The notes under the pieces were generated by a model. The model had not been told where the DNA came from. It worked only from the letters and a program-made list of their open reading frames with translations, and made no database searches. A stretch of 64,000 bases of DNA from Chitinophagaceae bacterium (GTDB lineage: Bacteria; Bacteroidota; Bacteroidia; Chitinophagales; Chitinophagaceae). The position numbers and the translations under genes were made by a program. This document shows, piece by piece, positions 43,093-51,185 of the stretch. Each line of letters begins with the position of its first letter. Positions within the stretch are counted from its first letter, which is position 1. The stretch covers positions 1 through 64,000 of the forward strand of contig JALHNJ010000012.1 of NCBI GenBank assembly GCA_022843585.1. Direction: 5' to 3'.

Positions 43093-44240
43093 AAACAAGC
43101 AAGCGATTAGAAGGTATTGGCGAATATTATTTCTCCCAGAAATTGAGAGAAATAGAAGAATTAAATAAAGCTGGGAAGAATATTATCAATTTAGGTATTG
43201 GCAGCCCGGATTTGCCACCACATCCGGAAGTAATAAAAACATTGCAGGATGAAAGTGCAAAAACAAATGTGCATGCTTACCAATCCTATAAAGGTTCGGC
43301 GATCTTAAGAAAAGCTATCAGCGATTGGTACAAGAAATGGTATAGAGTTGAGCTGGATGCTGATTCAGAGATATTGCCTTTGATAGGAAGTAAAGAAGGG
43401 ATCATGCATATCTGTATGACGTATTTGGATAAAGGCGATGAAGTTTTGGTGCCCAATCCGGGTTACCCAACCTATAGAAGTGCAGTAAAATTGGCGGGCG
43501 GAAAATGTATAGAATATAAATTAAGAGAGAAGAATAACTATCATCCTGATTTTGACAAGTTGTCGAAAAGCAAACTCAAGAAAGTGAAACTGATGTTTGT
43601 GAATTATCCGCAGATGCCAACTGGCCAATTATCAACTACCGGATTGTTTGAGAAACTGGTGGCGTTTGGAAAAAAATATAGTATTCTTATCGTTCATGAT
43701 AATCCGTATTCTTTTATTTTAAATGAGCAGCCGCAAAGTCTGCTAAGTGTTGAAGGTGCAAAAGATTGTGTGATCGAATTAAACTCCTTGAGCAAAAGTC
43801 ATAATATGGCTGGCTGGCGAGTTGGAATGTTGTGTGGTGCAAAAGAAAGAATAGCGGAAGTACTGCGTTTTAAAAGTAATATGGATAGTGGCATGTTTTT
43901 ACCAGCACAGCTGGCCGCTGCTAAAGCATTAAGTCTCGGTAAGGAATGGCATGATGAAGTGAACACTATTTACAGAGCAAGACGAGAAAAAGTATTTGAA
44001 TTATTGCAATTACTCAACTGCCAATTTTCAAAAGAGCAGGTAGGTATGTTTGTGTGGGCAAGAGTACCAACCTCCTACAAAGATGGATATGTGTTAAGCG
44101 ATGAAGTGTTGTACAAATCAAATGTGTTTATAACACCGGGAGGAATTTTTGGAAGTGCAGGTGAAAAGTATATCCGGGTGAGTTTATGTGCACCGGTCGA
44201 GAAATTTGAAGAAGCTATTCGGCGAATTAATAATGAATAA
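43089..44240 (+). CDS. Class I/II PLP-dependent aminotransferase (probable aromatic or prephenate transaminase)
   Basis: The 383-residue fold-type I enzyme has the PLP lysine Lys237 in LSKSHNMAGWRVG and substrate Arg in the late YIRVSL block. The usual NPTG motif reads MPTG (NYPQMPTG, 172-179), so the ring-stacking Asn is Met. ATG at 43089 overlaps the pheA stop (ATGA), showing tight coupling. In this operon it most probably transaminates phenylpyruvate, 4-hydroxyphenylpyruvate or prephenate. Similarity to LL-diaminopimelate aminotransferases leaves that as an alternative. Confidence 0.88.
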   Translation: MKTSKRLEGIGEYYFSQKLREIEELNKAGKNIINLGIGSPDLPPHPEVIKTLQDESAKTNVHAYQSYKGSAILRKAISDWYKKWYRVELDADSEILPLIGSKEGIMHICMTYLDKGDEVLVPNPGYPTYRSAVKLAGGKCIEYKLREKNNYHPDFDKLSKSKLKKVKLMFVNYPQMPTGQLSTTGLFEKLVAFGKKYSILIVHDNPYSFILNEQPQSLLSVEGAKDCVIELNSLSKSHNMAGWRVGMLCGAKERIAEVLRFKSNMDSGMFLPAQLAAAKALSLGKEWHDEVNTIYRARREKVFELLQLLNCQFSKEQVGMFVWARVPTSYKDGYVLSDEVLYKSNVFITPGGIFGSAGEKYIRVSLCAPVEKFEEAIRRINNE

Positions 44241-44249
44241 TTAATAATT

Positions 44250-45101
44250 ATGTCACAACGAAAAAGAGTTGCTATTGTTGGAGTTGGGTTGATTGGTGGG
44301 TCATTGGCTATTCAATTACATGAGAAGAAACTCTCATCAAGATTGATTGGTGTAGATGCAAATGAAGTACATGCAAAGCAGGCAGTGGAGTTGGAGTTGG
44401 TGGATGAAACAATGCCATTGAATGATGCAATAGAACAATCAGATGTTATTGTGCTGGCAATACCAGTTGATAAACTGGTAAGCTTATTACCATCTATCAT
44501 GGACAAAATTGATCAGCAAATTGTTGTTGACCTGGGATCTACAAAAAGTCAATTGGTTGATATAATAAAAAACCATCCCAAAAGAGGGAGATATGTAGCC
44601 ACGCATCCGATGTGGGGAACGGAGTATAGCGGTCCGCAATCGGCAGTGCGTGGTGCCTATGAAAACAAAGCAGTAATTATTTGTAATGCAGAAGACAGTG
44701 ATCCCGATGCATTGGATTGGGTAAAGAATATGTACAAAAAAATTGGCATGCACTTATTGGAAATGGAAGCAAAAGCACATGACCTGCATGCGGCTTATGT
44801 CAGTCATATTTCCCATATCACTTCATTTGCATTAGCCAATACGGTGTTGGAAAAAGAAAAAGAAGAGAATGCCATTTTTGAATTAGCCTCGGCCGGTTTT
44901 GAAAGTACTGTGCGATTAGCAAAAAGTAATCCTGCTATGTGGGTACCGATATTTATGCAGAACAAGGAAAATGTATTAGATGTTTTAAAAGAACATATTG
45001 CACAGCTATCAAGATTTAAAGAGAGTATTGAAAAAGAGGATAATGAATATTTAATGAAATTGATTGAAAATGCAAATAAGATTCGAAGGATAATAAAATA
45101 A
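44250..45101 (+). CDS. tyrA: Prephenate dehydrogenase
   Basis: The 283-residue enzyme oxidatively decarboxylates prephenate to 4-hydroxyphenylpyruvate. It has the NAD(P)-binding GVGLIGGSLA loop (11-20), the DLGSTKS block and the catalytic THPMWGTE block, then a helical dimerisation domain. No ACT or chorismate mutase domain is fused. It starts nine bases after the aminotransferase stop. Confidence 0.94.
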   Translation: MSQRKRVAIVGVGLIGGSLAIQLHEKKLSSRLIGVDANEVHAKQAVELELVDETMPLNDAIEQSDVIVLAIPVDKLVSLLPSIMDKIDQQIVVDLGSTKSQLVDIIKNHPKRGRYVATHPMWGTEYSGPQSAVRGAYENKAVIICNAEDSDPDALDWVKNMYKKIGMHLLEMEAKAHDLHAAYVSHISHITSFALANTVLEKEKEENAIFELASAGFESTVRLAKSNPAMWVPIFMQNKENVLDVLKEHIAQLSRFKESIEKEDNEYLMKLIENANKIRRIIK

Positions 45102-45107
45102 TGATTT

Positions 45108-45488
45108 ATGTCAGAGATTGTGGTTGTTGATATTGTTTATAAAGGCACAATAGAGCCAATTCATTGTGAAAAAGTTTCGAATGGTATTTATAGGTGTCTA
45201 GAATCTTGCATCTTCATTGACTTTATTAATTACGGCTGTGAAATTGAAGTTGGGGAGAATGGGAAAGTAAAATTTCTTGGTCTTTTTAAAAAATCTCCTT
45301 TTCAAACCTTTCGGTACACATGGTCAAAAGAAATAATAAGCTCACTAGGATGTGAAAAAATGAAGCATGAAATAATTGATATGGGAGGATACTGGGAAAG
45401 TGCTATGGGCGGAATTTTTATTCTTCATTTACCTGAAGAAAGAAAAGAAGAATTAGAACGATTACTTGAATTGATAAAAGCTGAATAG
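45108..45488 (+). CDS. Hypothetical protein inside the aromatic operon
   Basis: A 126-residue cytoplasmic-looking protein that begins six bases after tyrA. I do not recognise it securely. The pattern GIYRCLESCIF..YGCEIEVGENGKVKFLG recalls small DUF4265-like beta proteins, but the match is weak. The C-terminus is a charged helix (PEERKEELERLLELIKAE). Its place between tyrA and aroF suggests cotranscription with the pathway; whether it has a metabolic role is open. A dispersed repeat follows. Confidence 0.65.
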   Translation: MSEIVVVDIVYKGTIEPIHCEKVSNGIYRCLESCIFIDFINYGCEIEVGENGKVKFLGLFKKSPFQTFRYTWSKEIISSLGCEKMKHEIIDMGGYWESAMGGIFILHLPEERKEELERLLELIKAE

Positions 45489-45502
45489 CGAACAGAAACC
45501 TG

Positions 45503-45547
45503 AAGAGTGCGACGCAACGAAGATGCCATGAAAAACAAAAGCTGGTA
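45503..45547 (-). repeat. Dispersed GTTGCGTCGCACTCTT repeat, copy 2
   Basis: AAGAGTGCGACGCAAC at 45503-45518 is the exact reverse complement of the copy at 40140-40155. The flank GAAGATGCC and the distal CTGGTAA also correspond to AAGATG and CTGGTAA in the other copy. It fills the 88-base gap between the hypothetical gene and aroF. Confidence 0.7.
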
Positions 45548-45576
45548 ACATAATAATTAACTTTACAACATACATT

Positions 45577-46665
45577 ATGCAAACATCAGAGCAAGCAACA
45601 AACGAAACAGTGCAACAAGCATGGGGCAAACGTCCGCTAATCATCAGTGGGCCATGCAGTGCCGAAACAGAAGAACAATTAGTGGCAACAGCACAACGAT
45701 TAGCCGCAACAGGGAGAGTTGATATGCTGAGGGCAGGAATCTGGAAACCCAGAACCAAACCCGGTATGTTTGAAGGCGTAGGTGCAAAAGGATTGCCTTG
45801 GTTGCAACAAGCAAAAAAATTAACCGGATTGCCAACAACAGTTGAAGTTGCAACAGGTAAGCAAGTTCAAGATGCATTGACATTTGATGTGGATGTATTA
45901 TGGATCGGCGCAAGAACAACCGTAAACCCATTTAGCGTACAGGAAGTAGCAGATGCATTGCGGGGAACCAATGTTCCGGTGATGATAAAAAACCCCATCA
46001 ATCCTGATCTGGAATTGTGGGCCGGTGCAGTAGAAAGAATTGCTAGAGCAGGCGTAAAACAAATTGGTTTGATACATCGGGGCTTTAGTTCATATGGTAA
46101 TACAGAATTTCGCAATGCACCGATGTGGCATTTGGCCATTGAAATGAAATTGAAATATCCTCATTTAGTTTTCATCAATGACCCATCGCATATCTGTGGT
46201 CGTAGAGATATTTTGCTCGACACAATGCAAAAAGCAATTGACCTTGATTATGATGGATTGATGATCGAAAGTCATATTGACCCCGACAATGCATGGAGCG
46301 ATGCCAAGCAACAGGTAACTCCTGAACGTTTAGCGGAAATGCTCGACACAATTATTTGGAGAAAAGAAGATATTAGTTCAGAAGAATATCATGCAGCGTT
46401 AGAAAAATTGCGTCAGCAAATAAACCAGTTGGATGATGAGTTGATGCAGATATTAAGTCAGCGGATGAAAATTGCTGAACAGATTGGTACCTATAAAAAG
46501 GAAAACAACATTACAATCTTACAAACCAATCGCTGGAATGAGATAATTGAAAGAGCAACAGCAAAAGGGGATAAGATCGGATTGAGCAAAGAATTCATCA
46601 CTAAGTATTTTGATGCGGTGCATATGGAAAGTATCAATCATCAGAAGAAAGTTTTGGACTCTTGA
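45577..46665 (+). CDS. Bifunctional DAHP synthase / chorismate mutase
   Basis: The 362-residue fusion has an N-terminal DAHP synthase of the KDO8PS-like class (about 15-260: GPCSAETEEQ, RAGIWKPRTKPG, IHRGFSSYG, NDPSHICGRRD) and a C-terminal AroQ-type chorismate mutase (about 270-355: LRQQINQLDDELMQILSQRMKIAEQIG). It joins the first shikimate-pathway step to the branch step towards prephenate. Such fusions are common in Bacteroidota. Its last codon and stop TGA lie at the edge of the AGTCGGGAGT repeat, so the C-terminus may have been set by repeat insertion. Confidence 0.95.
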   Translation: MQTSEQATNETVQQAWGKRPLIISGPCSAETEEQLVATAQRLAATGRVDMLRAGIWKPRTKPGMFEGVGAKGLPWLQQAKKLTGLPTTVEVATGKQVQDALTFDVDVLWIGARTTVNPFSVQEVADALRGTNVPVMIKNPINPDLELWAGAVERIARAGVKQIGLIHRGFSSYGNTEFRNAPMWHLAIEMKLKYPHLVFINDPSHICGRRDILLDTMQKAIDLDYDGLMIESHIDPDNAWSDAKQQVTPERLAEMLDTIIWRKEDISSEEYHAALEKLRQQINQLDDELMQILSQRMKIAEQIGTYKKENNITILQTNRWNEIIERATAKGDKIGLSKEFITKYFDAVHMESINHQKKVLDS

Positions 46666-46702
46666 GTCGGGAGTTGCTAGCCGGAGTTTGTAGTCCAGGA
46701 AA
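46656..46702 (+). repeat. Dispersed AGTCGGGAGT repeat, copy 3 (end of aroF)
   Basis: GGACTCTTGAGTCGGGAGTT starts in the last codons of the DAHP synthase gene and supplies its TGA. The core decamer is at 46665-46674. It shares the 12-mer GAGTCGGGAGTT with the reverse complement of the lipB copy. Confidence 0.7.
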
Positions 46703-46712
46703 CTAAATTCAA

Positions 46713-46739
46713 AGCGTCTTTGCTCCTTAGCGTCTTTGC
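46713..46739 (+). repeat. Direct repeat of AGCGTCTTTGC before aroB
   Basis: AGCGTCTTTGC occurs at 46713-46723 and 46729-46739, a 16-base period, ending 15 bases before the aroB ATG. I recall similar CGTCTTTGCG strings as common intergenic repeats in Bacteroidota; no function is evident. Confidence 0.6.
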
Positions 46740-46754
46740 GAGAAAAAATACAAA

Positions 46755-47774
46755 ATGATAAAGCAATTTTTTAAATTTTCAACAGCATCTACTGAAATAC
46801 ACTTTGCTGCTGGTATTAATCATCTCAAAAAGATAACTGATCCTATAGCAACCGTATTGATAACTGATGAAAATGTTTTCAAAGCTCATGCTAAACGTTT
46901 CAAAGGTTGGAACACCATTGTATTAAAACCCGGTGAAGATTATAAGGTACAAGCAACCGTAGATGCAATTATCGAAAAGCTGATTGAAATGGAAGCCGAC
47001 CGCAAAACAACTTTAGTTGGAGTTGGCGGTGGTGTAGTAACAGATCTTACAGGTTATGTTGCTTCTGTTTATATGCGGGGCATTCGGTTTGGATTTTTGC
47101 CAACTTCTATTTTAGGATTAGTTGATGCATCCATCGGTGGAAAGAATGGAATAGATGTAGGCGTTTACAAAAATATGGTAGGAATTATCCGTCAGCCAGC
47201 ATTCATTCTGCATGATATGGTTTTCCTAAATTCATTACCCCAACAGGAATGGGAAAATGGATTTGCAGAAGTGATCAAACATGCTTGCATAAAGGATGCA
47301 GCTATGTTTGCGGCATTGGAAAGTAATTCCTTGAAAAACTATCAAAGCAGACAAAAATCAATCTGCGATCTGATACAACGCAATGCTCTTATAAAAATCA
47401 AAGTCGTACAGAAAGATGAGTTTGAAAAAGGAGAGAGACGATTGTTGAACTTTGGCCATACACTTGGTCATGCCTTAGAAACACAGTATGAACTATTGCA
47501 CGGGCAAGCCATTTCCATCGGCATGACATATGCCGGTCATATTTCAGAGAAGTTAACGGGATTTAAACAGACAGAAAAAGTTGTAGCTCTTTTAGAAAAA
47601 TATAATCTCCCTACTTACGCCTCCTTCGACAAACAAAAAGTATTTGATGTGTTAAAGATGGATAAGAAGCGGGAAAGAAAAGAAATGAATTATGTGTTGT
47701 TGGAAAAAATAGGTAAAGGAGTAGTGAAAAGTATTTCGTTGAAACAATTAGAAAAAATCATTCAAGAATTTTAA
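46755..47774 (+). CDS. aroB: 3-dehydroquinate synthase
   Basis: A 339-residue NAD- and metal-dependent enzyme converting DAHP to 3-dehydroquinate. The NAD-binding GVGGGVVTDLTGYVAS loop, the PTSILGLVDASIGGKNGID block and the metal-ligand region NFGHTLGHALE are present. Start is ATG. It lies between the repeat-bearing gap and aroA. Confidence 0.96.
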   Translation: MIKQFFKFSTASTEIHFAAGINHLKKITDPIATVLITDENVFKAHAKRFKGWNTIVLKPGEDYKVQATVDAIIEKLIEMEADRKTTLVGVGGGVVTDLTGYVASVYMRGIRFGFLPTSILGLVDASIGGKNGIDVGVYKNMVGIIRQPAFILHDMVFLNSLPQQEWENGFAEVIKHACIKDAAMFAALESNSLKNYQSRQKSICDLIQRNALIKIKVVQKDEFEKGERRLLNFGHTLGHALETQYELLHGQAISIGMTYAGHISEKLTGFKQTEKVVALLEKYNLPTYASFDKQKVFDVLKMDKKRERKEMNYVLLEKIGKGVVKSISLKQLEKIIQEF

Positions 47775-47776
47775 TA

Positions 47777-49078
47777 GTGAAAGTAACAATACATCCGTCC
47801 AGGTTAAAAGGAACAGTTCAGGCACCAGCATCTAAAAGTTCCATGCAAAGAGCTTTGGCAGCAGCATTGTTAAGAAATGGTGAAACGGTTATTCGCAATC
47901 CCGGTCACTCAAATGATGACAAAGCGGCGATAGGAATTATTAAAGCATTAGGAGCAGAGATTGTAGATAATGGAGATGAATTAATAATTAATAGTTCTGG
48001 TGTGAATCCAGTTGCAGATGAAATCAATTGTGGTGAGTCGGGGTTGTCAATTAGAATGTTCACCCCACTTGTTGCATTAAACGATAAAGAAATTACAATC
48101 AACGGCTCTGGTAGCCTTGCATCAAGACCCATGGACTTTTTTGATGAAATATTGCCACAGCTTGGAGTTAAGATCAAAAGTAATGATGGCAAATTACCAA
48201 TGACTATTCAAGGTCCATTGCAGCCAAAGAATATAGAAGTAGATGGTTCATTAAGTTCGCAGTTTCTTACGGGGTTATTAATGGCTTATGCAGCCTCAAA
48301 TGCCAAAGATGTTTCAATAAAAGTTCGCAATCTCAAAAGCAAGCCTTACATAGACCTTACTTTGGATGTAATTAAGAAGTTCGGTCTAAGAGTTCCAGAG
48401 AATAGAAACTATGAAGAATTTATTTTCTCTAATGAATCTACTCCCGACTCCCGGCTCCTGACTCACGACTATACTGTCGAAGGTGACTGGAGCGGTGGTG
48501 CATTCCTCCTTGTTGCAGGTGCCATTGCTGGTCCGATAACAGTTCGTGGATTAGATCTTTCTTCAACGCAGGCTGATAAAGCGATTATTGATGCACTAAT
48601 GGCAGCCAATGCCGGCATTGCAATGGATGCAAAAGGAATTCAATTACATCCTACAGCAATGGATGGCTTTTATTTTGATGCAACAGATTGTCCTGATCTT
48701 TTTCCTCCGTTAGTTGCTCTTGCTGCTTATTGCAAAGGCAAGACAACTATTAAAGGAGTAAGCCGTTTAACACATAAAGAAAGTAATAGAGCAACAACAT
48801 TGCAGGATGAGTTTGACATGATGGGAGTGACAATCGATCTGGAAGGTGATGAAATGGTTATACACGGTGGCGGTATCGTAAAAGGAGCGGATGTTCATTC
48901 CAATCATGACCATCGCATTGCAATGGCTTGTGCTGTTGCTGCATTAAAAGCAACTGATGAAACGGTAATTGAAGAAGCACAAGCTGTAAAAAAATCCTAT
49001 CCTGGTTTTTATAATGATTTGAAATCTTTAGGTGCTGCTGTATCTTTACCTTTCAACCCTGAAAGTTTAATTAATTAA
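47777..49078 (+). CDS. aroA: 3-phosphoshikimate 1-carboxyvinyltransferase (EPSP synthase)
   Basis: The 433-residue enzyme adds enolpyruvate from PEP to shikimate 3-phosphate. Motifs: APASKSSMQRALAAALL, SGLSIRMFTPLVAL, SLSSQFLTGLLMA and the late HKESNRATTL and NHDHRIAMACAVAALKA. Residues about 221-232 (STPDSRLLTHDY) are encoded by the AGTCGGGAGT repeat (48440-48470), an insertion at a surface-loop position before EGDWSGGAFLLVAGA. The start is GTG, two bases after the aroB stop. Confidence 0.95.
   Translation: MKVTIHPSRLKGTVQAPASKSSMQRALAAALLRNGETVIRNPGHSNDDKAAIGIIKALGAEIVDNGDELIINSSGVNPVADEINCGESGLSIRMFTPLVALNDKEITINGSGSLASRPMDFFDEILPQLGVKIKSNDGKLPMTIQGPLQPKNIEVDGSLSSQFLTGLLMAYAASNAKDVSIKVRNLKSKPYIDLTLDVIKKFGLRVPENRNYEEFIFSNESTPDSRLLTHDYTVEGDWSGGAFLLVAGAIAGPITVRGLDLSSTQADKAIIDALMAANAGIAMDAKGIQLHPTAMDGFYFDATDCPDLFPPLVALAAYCKGKTTIKGVSRLTHKESNRATTLQDEFDMMGVTIDLEGDEMVIHGGGIVKGADVHSNHDHRIAMACAVAALKATDETVIEEAQAVKKSYPGFYNDLKSLGAAVSLPFNPESLIN
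48440..48470 (-). repeat. Dispersed AGTCGGGAGT repeat, copy 4 (inside aroA)
   Basis: The minus strand reads AGTCGTGAGTCAGGAGCCGG and then GAGTCGGGAGT. The core decamer is at 48440-48449. It is translated in frame within AroA. Confidence 0.7.
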
Positions 49079-49092
49079 CCAATTAATATACT

Positions 49093-50085
49093 TTGAATTC
49101 ATTTGGTCGCATATTTCGAATTTCTATTTTTGGAGAATCACATGGTGAATGTGTAGGCATCGCTATTGATGGTTGTCCCGCTGGGTTGTCGTTAATTCCT
49201 GAAGATCTCTTACCCGATTTAGAAAGAAGAAAAGGCGGCAAACAAAAAGGAACAACACCACGACAGGAAGAAGATTGCCCCATTTTTAAAAGTGGGATAT
49301 TTAATGGCAAAACGACTGGCTTCCCAATCACCATCTTGTTCGAAAATAAAAATACCCGCAGCGAAGATTATAATAAACAGCGAAGTATACCCCGTCCCGG
49401 TCATGCAGATTGGGTAGCACATCAAAAATTTGGTGGCAATGAAGATTACAGAGGCGGCGGACATTTCAGTGCAAGGTTAACAACGGGAATTGTTGCTGCT
49501 GGGGCTATTGCAAAGAAATTAATGAATGAGATTTCTATTCATGCTGAGGTAACAGAGATTGCCGGAGAAAAGGATTTAGAAAAAGGATTACAAAAGGCCA
49601 TTGATGCAAAAGATTCAGTAGGCGGAATTATTGAATGTAGGGTAACTGGTTTACCAGTTGGATTAGGTGAACCTTATTTCGATTCTATCGAATCAGGATT
49701 ATCACATATTCTATTCGCCATACCTGCAGTTAAAGGTGTTGAGTTTGGCGCAGGTTTCGCCGCCGCAAAAATGTTCGGCAGTCAGCACAACGATGCGATT
49801 GAAAGCATGGAAGGCAAAACAAGAACCAATCATGCTGGAGGAATTGTTGGCGGCATTAGCAATGGCAACGAATTAGTTTTTCGCTTAGCCGTAAAACCAA
49901 CTTCATCCACACCAAAAGAGCAAAATAGCTTGAACTGGGATACAGGTAAGACAGAGGATTTTTCCATCAAAGGCCGACATGATTTGTGTGTAGCACTAAG
50001 AGCACCGGTAATTGTAGAAGCCGTAACGGCATTGGTGTTAGCCGACTTCATGCTATTAGAACAAAAAATAAAAAGAATACAATAA
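49093..50085 (+). CDS. aroC: Chorismate synthase
   Basis: A 330-residue FMN-dependent lyase completing chorismate synthesis. It opens with the family block FGRIFRISIFGESHGECVG (two of the conserved His/Ser residues) and has RPGHADWVAHQKFG and RGGGHFSARLT, then GRHDLCVALRAPVIVEA. The start is TTG at 49093: the MNSFG opening matches the family and no ATG precedes it in frame. It is slightly shorter than the 350-370 residues usual for the family. Confidence 0.95.
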   Translation: MNSFGRIFRISIFGESHGECVGIAIDGCPAGLSLIPEDLLPDLERRKGGKQKGTTPRQEEDCPIFKSGIFNGKTTGFPITILFENKNTRSEDYNKQRSIPRPGHADWVAHQKFGGNEDYRGGGHFSARLTTGIVAAGAIAKKLMNEISIHAEVTEIAGEKDLEKGLQKAIDAKDSVGGIIECRVTGLPVGLGEPYFDSIESGLSHILFAIPAVKGVEFGAGFAAAKMFGSQHNDAIESMEGKTRTNHAGGIVGGISNGNELVFRLAVKPTSSTPKEQNSLNWDTGKTEDFSIKGRHDLCVALRAPVIVEAVTALVLADFMLLEQKIKRIQ

Positions 50086-50384
50086 TGCCCATTATTTTTC
50101 ATGTAACTACCAACACTAATTGGAAAGAAGCTAAGGCAAATGGTTTCTATATACATCCTTCATTAAATGATGAAGGTTTTATTCATTGTTCACAAGATCA
50201 CCAGGTAGCCGGTGTACTCGAAAGATATTTCGCTGGCCAAACTGATTTGGTGAAACTGGTGATTGATACAGATAAGCTAACCAGCAAGCATGTTTTTGAT
50301 TGGTCGCCTTCTACCGCCGATACATTCCCTCATGTATATGGGCCCATTAATTCAGATGCAGTTATTGATGTGATTGCTTTATAA
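50085..50384 (+). CDS. DUF952 protein
   Basis: A 99-residue protein with the DUF952 layout: IIFHVTTNTNWKEAKANGFY, GFIHCSQDHQVAGVLERYF, LVKLVIDTDKL and FPHVYGPI. The fold is related to glutathione S-transferase-unrelated ADP-ribosyl-type ferritin-like families of uncertain function; no activity is established. The ATG overlaps the aroC stop by one base (TAATG), so it is the last gene of the operon. It ends six bases inside the convergent dipeptidase gene. Confidence 0.8.
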   Translation: MPIIFHVTTNTNWKEAKANGFYIHPSLNDEGFIHCSQDHQVAGVLERYFAGQTDLVKLVIDTDKLTSKHVFDWSPSTADTFPHVYGPINSDAVIDVIAL

Positions 50385-51107
50385 ATCCTTCAGGAGTTTT
50401 TTAAAATCAATATCCAGTATTTCAAACTTGCCAGCATTGGGCCATGAGTAATGCCACCATTCTTCGTTATAAGACCGAAACCCATATTTCTCCATTACTG
50501 TTTTCAAGAGTCTCCTGTTTTCCCGCACTTCCTGGCTTGTACTTGTGAAACTATGATGAGCTGTATCTGAAAAATTATCAAAATCAGTTCCCATTTTTTT
50601 TTCTTTTCCCGTTTTCCTATCAATTATTGTCAAATCAACTGCAACACCTCTATTATGTCCGCTTCCATTTTTTGGATGCGCTACATATCGTTCATCTTTT
50701 ACCAATTCCCAAAACTTTACTGTTACAGCATAAGGCCGGTAAGCATCAAAAATTTTAAGTCCCAATCCCATTTTATTTAACTCTTCTTGCACTTTTTGTA
50801 ATGCATTCGCAGCAGGCAATCGCAAAAATGTATGGTTTGTGTTCGCCAGGTACATCAGGCGACGCATAAAATTATTACTTGTCGCATATCGGAGGTCATA
50901 TACAATACCGGGTATAATTTCCTTTAGCTCGATCATTTTTTTGGTGGAATCATACTTTACCTGTTTCTTATAATCATCCCATTTATCTGTTACTGCGGGC
51001 TTTGTGTAAGCTTTATCTTGCCCGGTCGTATTTATACATAACCCTGTTAAGAAAAAGAGCAGCAAGAACTGTGAAGTATAAAAGCGATTTGGTATATTGT
51101 TAATCAT
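50379..51107 (-). CDS. D-alanyl-D-alanine dipeptidase (VanX/DdpX-like)
   Basis: The M15D peptidase (242 residues from the ATG at 51107) has a signal peptide ending near NTTGQ, so it acts outside the cytoplasm. The zinc ligands and catalytic residues are in SGHNRGVAVDLTI and EEWWHYSW; the upstream IFDAYRPYAV supplies the conserved Arg. Periplasmic VanX homologues recycle D-Ala-D-Ala from cell-wall turnover and do not by themselves confer vancomycin resistance; no vanH/vanA is near. It is divergent from an L,D-transpeptidase gene. Confidence 0.9.
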   Translation of the reverse strand: MINNIPNRFYTSQFLLLFFLTGLCINTTGQDKAYTKPAVTDKWDDYKKQVKYDSTKKMIELKEIIPGIVYDLRYATSNNFMRRLMYLANTNHTFLRLPAANALQKVQEELNKMGLGLKIFDAYRPYAVTVKFWELVKDERYVAHPKNGSGHNRGVAVDLTIIDRKTGKEKKMGTDFDNFSDTAHHSFTSTSQEVRENRRLLKTVMEKYGFRSYNEEWWHYSWPNAGKFEILDIDFKKLLKDL

Positions 51108-51185
51108 ATCCAGGTATGTAAGATGCGAAAGTAAATTAGTGTAAAAAGAGGATATGTTTACAGGAGCCACTACACCTCTATCTAT

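Noticed and set aside
50379-51107. Vancomycin resistance gene
   Set aside because: The VanX-like protein has a signal peptide and no vanH, vanA, vanR or vanS neighbours; a cell-wall recycling role is more likely.
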